Shown piece after piece: positions 32,083-40,316 of a DNA stretch of 64,000 bases. Position 1 is the first letter of the stretch; the number at the start of each line of letters is the position of its first letter. Origin of the DNA: DAIRUS01 sp036803205 (GTDB lineage Bacteria > Patescibacteriota > Minisyncoccia > Minisyncoccales > GBS-2); NCBI GenBank assembly GCA_036803205.1, contig DAIRUS010000002.1:36664-100663 (forward strand), given 5' to 3'. The notes beneath the pieces are model-generated. The model ran no database searches, was not told where the DNA came from, and was given only the letters and a program-made list of their open reading frames with translations. A program made the position numbers and the translations under genes.

Positions 32083-32419
32083 TCATTTTGCTATCTCCTC
32101 AAGGCAATTTTTTACCATAAAGTCATTATTAGAAATTTTTCTACAAAGTAATTCGTCTTTAGTGGCAATAGCAATTTCTGAATAACAGAAATTTCGATAA
32201 TTTAATGATTGGATTAATTCGCAAAAAGGATTGTTTTTTAACACCAGGGCCTTATATAGACAATAATCTTTAATCTCTTTAGTTCCAATTTGATTACATT
32301 AACTCCAAATTGAGGTGGCGCAAATTGATTTATAATCCAAAATATTATCCCCCGCTGATAAAAAGAAAAAGGAAAACTAAAAGATATTTAATCTCGAGGT
32401 TAAGATTTTTATTTAACAT
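32083..32419 (-). pseudogene. Broken gene for a secreted cysteine-rich protein
   Basis: The minus strand starts MLNKNLNLEIKYLLVFLFLF (signal peptide-like) at 32419, then hits a stop after GG at a run of five Gs. After a one-base shift the frame continues DNILDYKSICATSIWS, meets TAA, and continues as KEIKDYCLYKALVLKNNPFC, ending NDFMVKNCLEEIAK and a stop at 32083. The repeating C...IA..T.DE.LC pattern suggests a family of Cys-repeat exported proteins. At least one frameshift and one stop have accumulated. Confidence 0.6.
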
Positions 32420-32459
32420 TATTCTAATTTAAATTGTTTTTGGAGTTTTATCAAAACTT

Positions 32460-32900
32460 TTAAATCAAGCTTTTTACAAATTTACAGGCTTTTTCCAAGT
32501 CTTTTTCATTTGGATGGTCTTTCCTAAAACCGCCAATAAGTTTTAATATTCCATAATTTTCAAAACCTGGACAATTAAATTCACCCTTGATGGTAAATCC
32601 TTTTTGTTTTAGAATGTTTCGCAACTGGTGATGCCAGATTTTTATCCCAATGCCACTAGTAGAGAAAATAAATGCTGCTTTATTTTGGGGAGGTAAATTA
32701 GCAATGAAATCAAGTAATGCTTTATGGTGTTTGCCAAAATAAATACCAGAGCCAAAACCAATTAAGTCGTATTCGGCTAAATCCTCAGCTTTGACTTCTT
32801 CAACTTTTTTAAGGTCGGCATTAATGGTCCTTGCCATCGCTTTTGCCACTTTTTCAGTATTCATCTGATGGACCGATTTGTAAATGATTAATATCTTCAT
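32460..32900 (-). CDS. Flavodoxin-family protein
   Basis: A 146-residue flavodoxin fold: MKILIIYKSVHQMNTEKVAKA supplies the phosphate-binding loop (SVHQMNT in place of the usual SxTGNT), and FGSGIYFGKHHKALLDFI and FIFSTSGIG form the flavin loops. It resembles the HemG/flavodoxin-domain group more than long-chain flavodoxins. It could feed electrons to the superoxide reductase upstream on the same strand, but no direct link is shown. Confidence 0.82.
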   Translation of the reverse strand: MKILIIYKSVHQMNTEKVAKAMARTINADLKKVEEVKAEDLAEYDLIGFGSGIYFGKHHKALLDFIANLPPQNKAAFIFSTSGIGIKIWHHQLRNILKQKGFTIKGEFNCPGFENYGILKLIGGFRKDHPNEKDLEKACKFVKSLI

Positions 32901-33011
32901 ATTTACCTTTCTAAGTGCTTTATCTAAACTCGAGCAGTTGGGGTAATTTAAACACTTTTTCTTTCTTTTTTAAAATATCATAAAGAGTGTTCTCAAGCTA
33001 ATAGTTCTTAG

Positions 33012-33082
33012 CTGCGGGGCTTGGACTCGAACCAAGATTGAGGGCTCCAAAGGCCCCTGTCCTACCATTAGACGACCCCGCA
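33012..33082 (-). tRNA. tRNA-Gln (anticodon TTG)
   Basis: A 71-base tRNA on the minus strand. The acceptor stem is TGCGGGG with CCCCGCA, the anticodon loop CTTTGGA gives TTG, and the T-arm has GGTTCGAGTCC. The 3' CCA is not encoded. Its first 15 bases overlap the last codons and stop codon of dnaX, so the two must share a transcript or be expressed as alternatives. Confidence 0.93.
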
Positions 33083-34171
33083 AGATTCGATGATAGCTAA
33101 TTCTAAAGGTAATTGGGGTATGGGCGAATATTTCATTTTGTTTTGGGTCTCGAGGAAAAGGTTTAAAATATTTCTCAGCTTATCTTCTTTAAAAATTGTT
33201 GCCTGGGTCTTTAGTTTTTCCAGTTCTTCTTTGGTGAGACCAGAGATAATTGGATTCTCCCTTCCTCCGCTGATTTTTAGAATGAGAGCCTGCCGGAGAT
33301 AATTGATAAGGGTGTTAGTAAATTCTTGAAGGTCTAATCCTTGTTCAATGATTTCATTTAAAAAATTGATAGCTGGAAGAGCTTCTTTTTGGCAGAGAAA
33401 ATCAGTGAATTTCGCTACTATTTTTGTTTCGACCAACCCTAATAGATTTTTAATATCTTCTGTCTTGATTTCACCATTTTTTCCAGCAAAAATCAATATT
33501 TGGTCCAATAAACTCTCTCCATCTCTAATCGAGCCTCCCGAATTTAAAGCAATCAACTCCAGGGCTGCTTTTTCAATTTTCACTCCTTCTTTTTTAGTAA
33601 TGATTTCCAGTCTTTTAATGATTTCAGGCAAAGTTAATTTACGAAAGTCAAATCGCTGACATCTTGAGACAATGGTCGGAATCATTTTATGAATTTCAGT
33701 AGTAGCTAAAATAAAAATGGCATAGCTTGGCGGTTCTTCTAGGGTTTTCAAAAGAGCATTAAAGGCTTCTTTCGTCATTTGATGAGCTTCATCAATGATA
33801 AAGATTTTATATTTTGATTTCGTCGGGACAAATTTTATGCCATCTCTTAATTCTCTTACTTCATCAATTCCCCGATGAGAAGCGGCATCAATCTCAATTA
33901 AATCCATTGACCTCCCTTTCATAATTTCCTGACAAGATTGACAATGATTGCAAGGTTCATATTCTCCCGCTTGGCGGTTTTGACAATTAACCGATTTAGC
34001 CAAAAGTCTAGCGACGGTTGTTTTTCCCGAACCCCGTGGTCCGGCGAATAAATAGGCATGGGAAATTAAACTTTGAGAAATGGCATTAGTCAAGGTTTTA
34101 ATGACATGTTCTTGGCCAATAATTTCGGCAAAGGTCTGAGGCCGATATTTTCGATATAAAACGAGTGACAT
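33068..34171 (-). CDS. dnaX: DNA polymerase III subunit gamma/tau, short form
   Basis: Clamp-loader ATPase of replication. I place the start at 34171 (MSLVLYRKYRPQTFAEIIGQ), the normal DnaX start; the longer frame would overlap the upstream gene. The 367-residue protein has GPRGSGKTTVARL (P-loop), a zinc module with CNHCQSC, DEAHQMTKEAFNALLKTLEEPP (Walker B and beyond) and a C-terminal helical domain. It ends without the long tau extension, so it corresponds to gamma. The stop lies inside the tRNA-Gln gene. Confidence 0.94.
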   Translation of the reverse strand: MSLVLYRKYRPQTFAEIIGQEHVIKTLTNAISQSLISHAYLFAGPRGSGKTTVARLLAKSVNCQNRQAGEYEPCNHCQSCQEIMKGRSMDLIEIDAASHRGIDEVRELRDGIKFVPTKSKYKIFIIDEAHQMTKEAFNALLKTLEEPPSYAIFILATTEIHKMIPTIVSRCQRFDFRKLTLPEIIKRLEIITKKEGVKIEKAALELIALNSGGSIRDGESLLDQILIFAGKNGEIKTEDIKNLLGLVETKIVAKFTDFLCQKEALPAINFLNEIIEQGLDLQEFTNTLINYLRQALILKISGGRENPIISGLTKEELEKLKTQATIFKEDKLRNILNLFLETQNKMKYSPIPQLPLELAIIESCGVV

Positions 34172-34178
34172 AAAATTT

Positions 34179-34808
34179 TTATCTTGATTTTTTGAAAACA
34201 AAAAATTTATAGCCAAAAAAATTCCAAAACATCACAATCAAAACAGCTAAAATTTTGACTAAATTTAGCCAGGCGCCAGGAGAGATATTACCAAAAGGAG
34301 AAATATAGGTGGCTCCCAAAAAGACAATGCCGGTGTTGATACCTAAGCCAATAGCACTAATTATCAGAAAGGGTAAAAATTCTTTTTTTTTCATTTCTAT
34401 TTTTCTTTCAAAGGTCCAAAACTTATTCCAAAAATAAGAATTGGTCACAGCCGCTAAAAAAGAGGTGGCGGTAATAGGGATTAAAAAAGGACCTGAGGTT
34501 ATGCCGGTTAAGCTGGCTAAAAAATTTAAAATACCCAAATCAATAAAAGTATTTAAAATGCCAATTTCAACAAATTTAGCAAATTGGTATAAAAAAGGAA
34601 AAATTTTCTGGAAAAGTTTCCCTCCTATTATCCCGAAAATGAAAAATAAGGGCACAATGATTGGCAGATAAACAGCAAAATTTTGAAGTTGGACAAATTT
34701 TTGCGCTTCGACAATTAAAGGATTTTTAATGACAAAAATTATAAACCAACTCGTAATTTCGCCAGCAACTATGCTCAAAATTATATCTTTTTTAAAAGAA
34801 GAAGTCAT
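34179..34808 (-). CDS. GtrA-like membrane protein
   Basis: A 209-residue protein with about six hydrophobic helices. The second half matches the GtrA family (FVEIGILNTFIDLGILNFL, then FLAAVTNSYFWNKFWTFER), which is thought to move lipid-linked sugars across the membrane. The first 80 residues are an extra hydrophobic region. The reading frame overlaps the COG2426 gene by four bases, so these two membrane proteins are co-translated. Confidence 0.82.
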   Translation of the reverse strand: MTSSFKKDIILSIVAGEITSWFIIFVIKNPLIVEAQKFVQLQNFAVYLPIIVPLFFIFGIIGGKLFQKIFPFLYQFAKFVEIGILNTFIDLGILNFLASLTGITSGPFLIPITATSFLAAVTNSYFWNKFWTFERKIEMKKKEFLPFLIISAIGLGINTGIVFLGATYISPFGNISPGAWLNLVKILAVLIVMFWNFFGYKFFVFKKSR

Positions 34809-35350
34809 TTATTTTTTCTAAAAATTTTAACCATTAAATAAATAAAACCCAATAAAAAGAAGATTAAAAATAGGGTTGGCCAACCAAAATATTTTTCAAT
34901 GGCAATTCCTAGTTGAGTGGCAATTAAAACTATTGCTCCGGCTATCATCACTCCCAGGGCAATTAAAGGAAAAGCGACTTTAAAAGGGATTCCAAACAAA
35001 AAGGCAATCAAAGAACCTGTCCAACCACCGGTAAAAGGAAGAGGAATGGCAACAAAAGAAACTAAAGCTAAGCTCCCATATTTTTTCACTTGATGACTAT
35101 ATTTTTTTCTTGTTCTCTCAAAAAGCCAAGAAAAAAACTGCTGAAAGATTTTAGAACTTTTAGAAAGCCAACTGGAAATTGGGTCTAAAAATCGGAGAAG
35201 AAAGATTACGGGAACGAGATTGCCAATCACCGAAATAAAATAACTCGAAAACCAGTTCAAATTATAAGCAGCCAAGGCTAAAGGAATGGAAACTCGAAGC
35301 TCTCCGAGCGGTATCATTGCCAATAAAAATGTTTGCCATTCTGAACTCAT
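34805..35350 (-). CDS. COG2426-type membrane protein (putative small multidrug exporter)
   Basis: A 181-residue protein with five hydrophobic segments. It starts with LLAMIPLGELRVSIPLAL, and carries a mid-protein KYGSLALVSFVAIPLPFTGG, both typical of COG2426 / Sm_multidrug_ex. The export role in the family name rests on weak evidence; related to DedA-like proteins. It is divergent from cysS and ends four bases into the GtrA gene. Confidence 0.82.
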   Translation of the reverse strand: MSSEWQTFLLAMIPLGELRVSIPLALAAYNLNWFSSYFISVIGNLVPVIFLLRFLDPISSWLSKSSKIFQQFFSWLFERTRKKYSHQVKKYGSLALVSFVAIPLPFTGGWTGSLIAFLFGIPFKVAFPLIALGVMIAGAIVLIATQLGIAIEKYFGWPTLFLIFFLLGFIYLMVKIFRKNK

Positions 35351-35410
35351 ATGGTTTTCATTTTATCATAAACTTCTCAAGTAGTCAAAAATCTGTTAAA
35401 ATAAGTTAAT

Positions 35411-36799
35411 ATGCTTAAACTCTACAATAGTTTATCAAGAAAAAAGGAAGCCTTTAAACCTATCAAAAATAAAATAGTGGGTGTTTATACTTGTGGACCA
35501 ACGGTCTATTCTTATGCCCATATTGGCAATTTACGAACTTATATTTTTGAAGATATTCTGAAAAGGGTTTTGGAATTCAATAAATATAAAGTTAAACATG
35601 TGATGAATATTACTGATGTTGGACATTTAGTTTCTAATGCCGACAGTGGTGCCGACAAAGTTGAGTTGGCAGCTCAAAAAGAAAAAAAAACTGTTTGGGA
35701 GGTTGCCTGTTTTTACGAAAAAGCTTTTAAAAAGGATTTAAAATTATTAAACATTAAAGAACCGAATGTTTGGGTAAGAGCGACTGAAACGATTGCCGAA
35801 CAAATTCGTTTAATAAAAGTTTTAGAGAAAAAAGGGTTTACTTATCAAATTTCAGATGGAATCTATTTTGACTCTTCAAAATTAAAAAATTATGGCAGAC
35901 TATGGCCAAAAAAGATAAAAATCAAAGCCGGAGCCAGAATTGAAATGGTTCCGGGCAAAAAAAATCCAACTGACTTTGCCCTCTGGAAATTTACTCCTCC
36001 CGGAGTAAAAAGACAAATGGAATGGGATTCTCCTTGGGGACGACGGGGTTTTCCTGGCTGGCATACCGAATGCGTTGTTATGTCAAAAAAATTTTTGGCA
36101 ATCCCCTTTGACATCCATTGTGGCGGAATAGACCACATTTTAATTCACCATACCAATGAAATCGCTCAAGCCGAAGCTGCTTATGGAAAAATTTTAGCCA
36201 ACTTTTGGCTCCACTCGGAATTTTTAATAATCAATCAAGGAAAAATGGGTAAATCTGAAGGTAACATTATTCTTTTAAAAGATCTTATTAAAAAAAATTT
36301 CTCTCCCCTTGCTTTCCGCTATCTTTGTTTGGGAACCCACTATCGATCAAAACTTAATTTTTCCTGGACGGCTTTAAAATCGGCTCAAAATGCTCTCGAA
36401 AGTCTTTATGAAAAAATAAGAGCATTAAGAGAAAAAAGAGTTTTGACTACTTTGAATTTAGAAAAAAACATTTATTTTCAAAATTTTCTTGAATCAGTTA
36501 ATGATGATTTAAATCTTCCCCAAGCCTTAGCTTTAATGTGGAAAATGATAAAATCTGTCGAGATTTCCGAAGAGGAAAAATATCAATTGCTTTTAGAATT
36601 TGATAAGGTTTTTGGTTTAGGTTTTGCCCAATTGAAAAGAATAAGAATTCCTCGGGAAATTAAAAAATTAGTCGAAATGAGAGAAAAATATCGAAAAAAG
36701 AAAGATTGGAAGAAAGCTGATGAGATCAGAGACAAAATAACAAAAATGGGTTTTTGGATAGAAGATACTAAAACCGGCCCACAAATAAAGAAAATTTAA
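35411..36799 (+). CDS. cysS: Cysteinyl-tRNA synthetase
   Basis: A class I synthetase charging tRNA-Cys. The 462-residue protein has VYTCGPTVYSYAHIGN (zinc Cys and HIGH-like motif), FPGWHTECVVMSKKF with zinc ligands, IDHILIHHTNE, and the KMGKSEGN form of KMSKS (near residue 277). The C-terminal DALR-type helical domain is present. A weak TAAAAT box lies eight bases before the ATG without a ribosome site, so a leaderless transcript is possible. Confidence 0.96.
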   Translation: MLKLYNSLSRKKEAFKPIKNKIVGVYTCGPTVYSYAHIGNLRTYIFEDILKRVLEFNKYKVKHVMNITDVGHLVSNADSGADKVELAAQKEKKTVWEVACFYEKAFKKDLKLLNIKEPNVWVRATETIAEQIRLIKVLEKKGFTYQISDGIYFDSSKLKNYGRLWPKKIKIKAGARIEMVPGKKNPTDFALWKFTPPGVKRQMEWDSPWGRRGFPGWHTECVVMSKKFLAIPFDIHCGGIDHILIHHTNEIAQAEAAYGKILANFWLHSEFLIINQGKMGKSEGNIILLKDLIKKNFSPLAFRYLCLGTHYRSKLNFSWTALKSAQNALESLYEKIRALREKRVLTTLNLEKNIYFQNFLESVNDDLNLPQALALMWKMIKSVEISEEEKYQLLLEFDKVFGLGFAQLKRIRIPREIKKLVEMREKYRKKKDWKKADEIRDKITKMGFWIEDTKTGPQIKKI

Positions 36800-36816
36800 A
36801 TTTTAACCTTTTTTCT

Positions 36817-36921
36817 TTATTTTCCGGCAAACTTCATAAAAGCTAGGGCTTGACTAGCAATTTTTGACCAGGAATATTTTTTGGCTTTTTGAAGCCCCCA
36901 CCTAACCAATTTCTTCTCTTA
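36817..36921 (-). pseudogene. C-terminal remnant of a family 1 glycosyltransferase
   Basis: The minus strand reads KKLVRWGLQKAKKYSW, then SKIASQALAFMKFAGK before a stop at 36817. This resembles the very end of GT4-type glycosyltransferases (the A..FSW..IA......Y pattern). No catalytic part is nearby, and an in-frame TAA precedes it. It is probably a relic in the cysS-dnaB space. Confidence 0.5.
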
Positions 36922-36933
36922 ATTGATGAAAAC

Positions 36934-36962
36934 TTGTCAATAAAATTTGCCTTTGATATATT
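36934..36962 (+). promoter_or_regulatory. dnaB promoter (TTGTCA-17-TATATT), leaderless arrangement
   Basis: TTGTCA at 36934-36939 and TATATT at 36957-36962 with a 17-base spacer. The dnaB ATG is seven bases after the -10 box and there is no Shine-Dalgarno sequence, so the mRNA probably starts at its AUG. Confidence 0.65.
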
Positions 36963-36969
36963 ATAATTA

Positions 36970-38343
36970 ATGACCAATCACTCTTCAAATTTGGGATTAC
37001 CAGAAAAACTCCCTCCCCAATCTATTGAAGCCGAACGATCTCTCATCGGGTGTTTAATGATGGATCGTGATGCTATCTTTAAAGTTGCTGATTTTCTAAC
37101 GCCTCAAGATTTTTATAAAAAATCTCATCAAGAAATTTTTGCTGTTTGTCTGGAGCTTTTTCAAAAAGGAGAGCCGATTGACCTTCTTTCTGTTTCAAAT
37201 CGATTAAGAGAAAAAAATCTTTTGGAAGAGGTTGGCGGGAATAGTTATTTAACCGAATTGATTAATTCTGTGCCCACTCCTGTTCATGCTTTTAGTTATG
37301 GAAAAATTGTCCACAAAAAAAGAATCTTAAGAGATTTAATTTCTGTTTCTCAAGAAATTGGCTTAATGGCTTATAACGAAACCGAGGATACAGATGTTAT
37401 TTTAGATAAAGCTGAAAGAAGTATTTTTAGTGTTGCTCAGCGAAACCTTACTCAAAATTTTGTTCCTATAAAAGCAACTTTGGCCGAAGCTTTTGAAAGA
37501 ATTGATCAGCTTTCTAAACATGAAGCTGGTCTTCGGGGACTGCCGACTGGTTTTGTTGATTTGGATAATATTTTGGCCGGTTTTCAAAAATCTGATTTAA
37601 TAATTTTAGCCGCCCGTCCCTCCCTGGGAAAAAGTGCTTTAGCTTTAAATTTTGCCGTCAATATTGCCACCTCTCAACAAGTTCCAGTTGGAATATTCTC
37701 CTTGGAAATGTCAAAGGATCAATTGGTTGATCGATTAATTTCTTCGATTTCCGGAGTCGATTTATGGAGATTAAGAACTGGCAGATTGTCTACTCAAGGA
37801 GAAGAAAATGATTTTGCCAAAATTCAAGAAACCCTGGGAATTCTTTCAGAAGCCCCTATCTATATCGATGATGCGGCGTCGCCGACGGTTTTACAAATGA
37901 AAGCAATGGCTCGAAGATTACAGGCAGAAAAAGGTTTGGGCTTGATAATTATTGATTATCTCCAATTAATGGAACCTTTAAATCCCAATGCCAGTCCGGT
38001 CCAACAAGTTTCTGAAAACTCCCGAGCTCTCAAGGCCTTGGCTCGGGAACTTAATGTTCCGGTTTTGGTGATTTCTCAACTATCACGAGCAGTTGAGCAA
38101 AGATCTCCCCAAATTCCAAGATTAGCTGATTTAAGACAATCAGGAACCATTGAGCAAGATGCCGACGTGGTTTTGTTTATTTACCGAGAAGATAGATATA
38201 ATCCTGAGAGCTCCAGAAAGAATATTGCCGATCTCCTTATCGCCAAACACCGAAATGGGCCGGTGGGAAGGGTTGAGCTTTATTTTGATGAAAGAACGGT
38301 AACATTTAAAAATTTGGAAAAAGGAGTGGGGTTTGAAGAGTAA
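36970..38343 (+). CDS. dnaB: Replicative DNA helicase DnaB
   Basis: The ring helicase that opens the replication fork. It has 457 residues: N-terminal helical domain (PPQSIEAERSLIGCLMMD...) and a RecA-like C-terminal domain with AARPSLGKSALALNFA (P-loop; Ser-Leu replaces the usual Pro-Gly-x), FSLEMSKDQLVDRL, LIIIDYLQLM (Walker B), and LSRAVEQR.....LADLRQSGTIEQDAD. No intein is present. recR follows 27 bases downstream. Confidence 0.96.
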   Translation: MTNHSSNLGLPEKLPPQSIEAERSLIGCLMMDRDAIFKVADFLTPQDFYKKSHQEIFAVCLELFQKGEPIDLLSVSNRLREKNLLEEVGGNSYLTELINSVPTPVHAFSYGKIVHKKRILRDLISVSQEIGLMAYNETEDTDVILDKAERSIFSVAQRNLTQNFVPIKATLAEAFERIDQLSKHEAGLRGLPTGFVDLDNILAGFQKSDLIILAARPSLGKSALALNFAVNIATSQQVPVGIFSLEMSKDQLVDRLISSISGVDLWRLRTGRLSTQGEENDFAKIQETLGILSEAPIYIDDAASPTVLQMKAMARRLQAEKGLGLIIIDYLQLMEPLNPNASPVQQVSENSRALKALARELNVPVLVISQLSRAVEQRSPQIPRLADLRQSGTIEQDADVVLFIYREDRYNPESSRKNIADLLIAKHRNGPVGRVELYFDERTVTFKNLEKGVGFEE

Positions 38344-38370
38344 TTAAATGAATTTTTTAGACAATTTAAA

Positions 38371-38967
38371 GTGTATCCGCCTACCATTCAAAAATTAATT
38401 AATCTGTTTTCTAAGTTTCCAACGGTTGGTCCCAGAACGGCCGCCCGGTTTGTTTTTTATTTGCTTGGTAAACCAAAGGAAGAAATTGAAGAATTAATAA
38501 ATTCAATCGCTGATTTGAAAAAAAAGGTGAAAACTTGCCCCCTTTGCTTTAATTATTTTGAAGAAGAAAACAAAGTCTGCCAGATTTGTTCTAATTCGGC
38601 CAGAGATAAAAGTTTGCTTTGTGTCATTGCCAATGAAACCGATTTGCAGGCAATTGAAAAAACTAAAAAATATCAAGGACTTTATTTTATTTTGGGCGGA
38701 ACAATCTCTTCTTTAAAAAAAACTGATATTGAAAAATTAAGAATTAAAGAATTAGAAAAAAGAGTAAAAAATGATCGGGCGCTTAAAGAGATTATCGTCG
38801 CTTTTAATCAGACAACTGAAGGTGAAGCTACCGTCTTATATTTAAAAAGGAGCCTATCTCCTTTTGGAAAAAAAATTACTCGTCTTGGCCGGGGTTTACC
38901 AGTAGGAGGAGAATTAGAGTATGCTGATGAAGAAACATTATCTTCGGCATTAGAAGGTAGAAAATAA
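38371..38967 (+). CDS. recR: Recombination mediator RecR
   Basis: RecR works with RecO/RecF to load RecA at gaps. The 198-residue protein begins with a GTG codon (MYPPTIQKLINLFSKFPTVG), followed by the helix-hairpin-helix GPRTAARFVFYLL and the four-Cys zinc finger CPLCFNYF...CQICSN. The Toprim domain follows with CVIANETDLQAIEKT and the late TRLGRGLPVGGELEYADEET. All hallmarks are present. It converges on rplU across a repeat array. Confidence 0.94.
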   Translation: MYPPTIQKLINLFSKFPTVGPRTAARFVFYLLGKPKEEIEELINSIADLKKKVKTCPLCFNYFEEENKVCQICSNSARDKSLLCVIANETDLQAIEKTKKYQGLYFILGGTISSLKKTDIEKLRIKELEKRVKNDRALKEIIVAFNQTTEGEATVLYLKRSLSPFGKKITRLGRGLPVGGELEYADEETLSSALEGRK

Positions 38968-38979
38968 TAATCAATCTAT

Positions 38980-39060
38980 AAGTATCAATAAGTATCCACA
39001 AGTATCAATAAGTATCAAAGTAGATACTAATAGAGACTCATCGATATTCGTAGATACTTA
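38980..39060. repeat. Decamer-phased AGTATC repeats with inverted GATACT copies
   Basis: AGTATC starts at 38981, 38991, 39001 and 39011, exactly 10 bases apart, so all copies face the same side of the helix. Inverted copies GATACT lie at 39023-39028 and 39053-39058, the latter touching the rplU stop codon. The array fills the whole recR-rplU convergent space. It may be a multi-choice terminator or a protein-binding array. Confidence 0.75.
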
Positions 39061-39372
39061 TTGGGCTATGATTTTAGTAATTTCAACTTCAGTATAGGGC
39101 TGTCTATGACCCTTTTTTACTTTATAGCGGGTTTTAGGTTTGTATTTAAAAACAATTACCTTTTTTCCTCGACTATCTGAAATAACTTTTCCAATAACTT
39201 TTGCGCCGGCAACCAGGGGCGTTCCTATCTCTAATTTTTTATTTTTTTCCAATAACAAAACATCATTGAAGGTTATTTCGCTACCTTCTTTTTTTTCTAT
39301 TTTTTCAACTTTAATTTTTTCTCCCGGAGAAACTATATATTGTTTATTTCCTATTTTAATAACTGCTAACAT
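39058..39372 (-). CDS. rplU: 50S ribosomal protein L21
   Basis: A 104-residue ribosomal protein: MLAVIKIGNKQYIVSPGEKIKVEKI is the standard L21 start, with VLLLEKNKKLEIGTPLVAGAKV and the C-terminal KYKPKTRYKVKKGHRQPYTEVEI. The usual partner rpmA (L27) is not adjacent; recR lies on the other side of the repeat array. The rmuC gene is two bases upstream on the same strand. Confidence 0.95.
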   Translation of the reverse strand: MLAVIKIGNKQYIVSPGEKIKVEKIEKKEGSEITFNDVLLLEKNKKLEIGTPLVAGAKVIGKVISDSRGKKVIVFKYKPKTRYKVKKGHRQPYTEVEITKIIAQ

Positions 39373-39374
39373 AT

Positions 39375-40301
39375 TTATTCTTCTAATTTTGGTTTTTCTT
39401 CAGTTTCTAATAAATCGAGATCGTTAATGCTTCCTGATAATTTTGAATATCTATTGGTTACTCTTTCTGAAGCTTTTTTGGCATTATCAATATGGCTTGT
39501 TAAAACCAAAAGTTCTTCGCCAAATTTCATTGATTCTTGTTTGATTGCTTTTAATCTTTCCAAAATTTTTCTTGAGGCTTCCTCAATCTTTGCTCCTTCT
39601 AATCCCATCAGAATAATTTTTAGAAAGTAATAAAAAGTATTCGGAGAAACAAAAATCACTTTTTTCCTCTGAGCATATTCTAACAATTCAGCTTGATTTA
39701 AGGCTATTTCCGAAAAAACCGATTCAGCTGGAATATACATTATAGCATAATCTAAGGTCCCTTCTTGGGGTAAAATATATTTTCGTGAAATATTATCAAC
39801 ATGTTTTTTAATATCCCGATTGAATTCCCTAAAGAAAATTTCTTTTTCTTCATCTTTAGCTTTTATATATTTCTGAAAGCTTTCCATGGGGAATTTAGAA
39901 TCTATTGGGATAAAGCCTTGTTTGGTTTTAATAATAGCATCTACTGTTTCCCCGCCTCGAAATTGATATTGAACTTGAAAATTATTCTGAGGTAAAACTT
40001 GGGCTAATAAATCTTTTAGCACCTGCTCTCCCACTCCGCCTCTTAATTTTGGCGACTTTAAGAAATCCTGAAAATCCCTTAAAGTGTGGCCAATTTCCTG
40101 GATTCGGCCTAATTCTTTTGCTAGTTGAGAAAAACCGTCGCCAAAACTTTTCTTTAAAACCTCAATATCTTGCTTTAAAAAACTCAAAGTCAAGCCTTCC
40201 TCTCTTTTTTCTCTTAATTCCTTTCTAATAAAATAAATCGACGTCGCTACTCCTCCAGTGACAATCAAAAATATTATTAAAATTAAAAGGAAATCAGCCA
40301 C
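39375..40301 (-). CDS. rmuC: DNA recombination protein RmuC family
   Basis: A 308-residue protein with one N-terminal membrane helix (about 3-25), a coiled coil (30-80), and the RmuC nuclease-like domain: LRGGVGEQVLKDLLAQVLP, VDAIIKTKQGFIPIDSKFPME (the PD-(D/E)xK-like strand) and AIMYIPAESVFSEI. The family limits DNA inversions at repeats in E. coli. The membrane anchor is typical. It directly precedes rplU. Confidence 0.9.
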   Translation of the reverse strand: MADFLLILIIFLIVTGGVATSIYFIRKELREKREEGLTLSFLKQDIEVLKKSFGDGFSQLAKELGRIQEIGHTLRDFQDFLKSPKLRGGVGEQVLKDLLAQVLPQNNFQVQYQFRGGETVDAIIKTKQGFIPIDSKFPMESFQKYIKAKDEEKEIFFREFNRDIKKHVDNISRKYILPQEGTLDYAIMYIPAESVFSEIALNQAELLEYAQRKKVIFVSPNTFYYFLKIILMGLEGAKIEEASRKILERLKAIKQESMKFGEELLVLTSHIDNAKKASERVTNRYSKLSGSINDLDLLETEEKPKLEE

Positions 40302-40316
40302 TAAATAATTTTAGCA

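Noticed and set aside
38980..39060. The phased repeats as a CRISPR array or plasmid iterons
   Set aside because: Units are only 10 bases with no spacers, no cas genes, and no replication initiator gene adjacent. There is no CRISPR array anywhere in the window.
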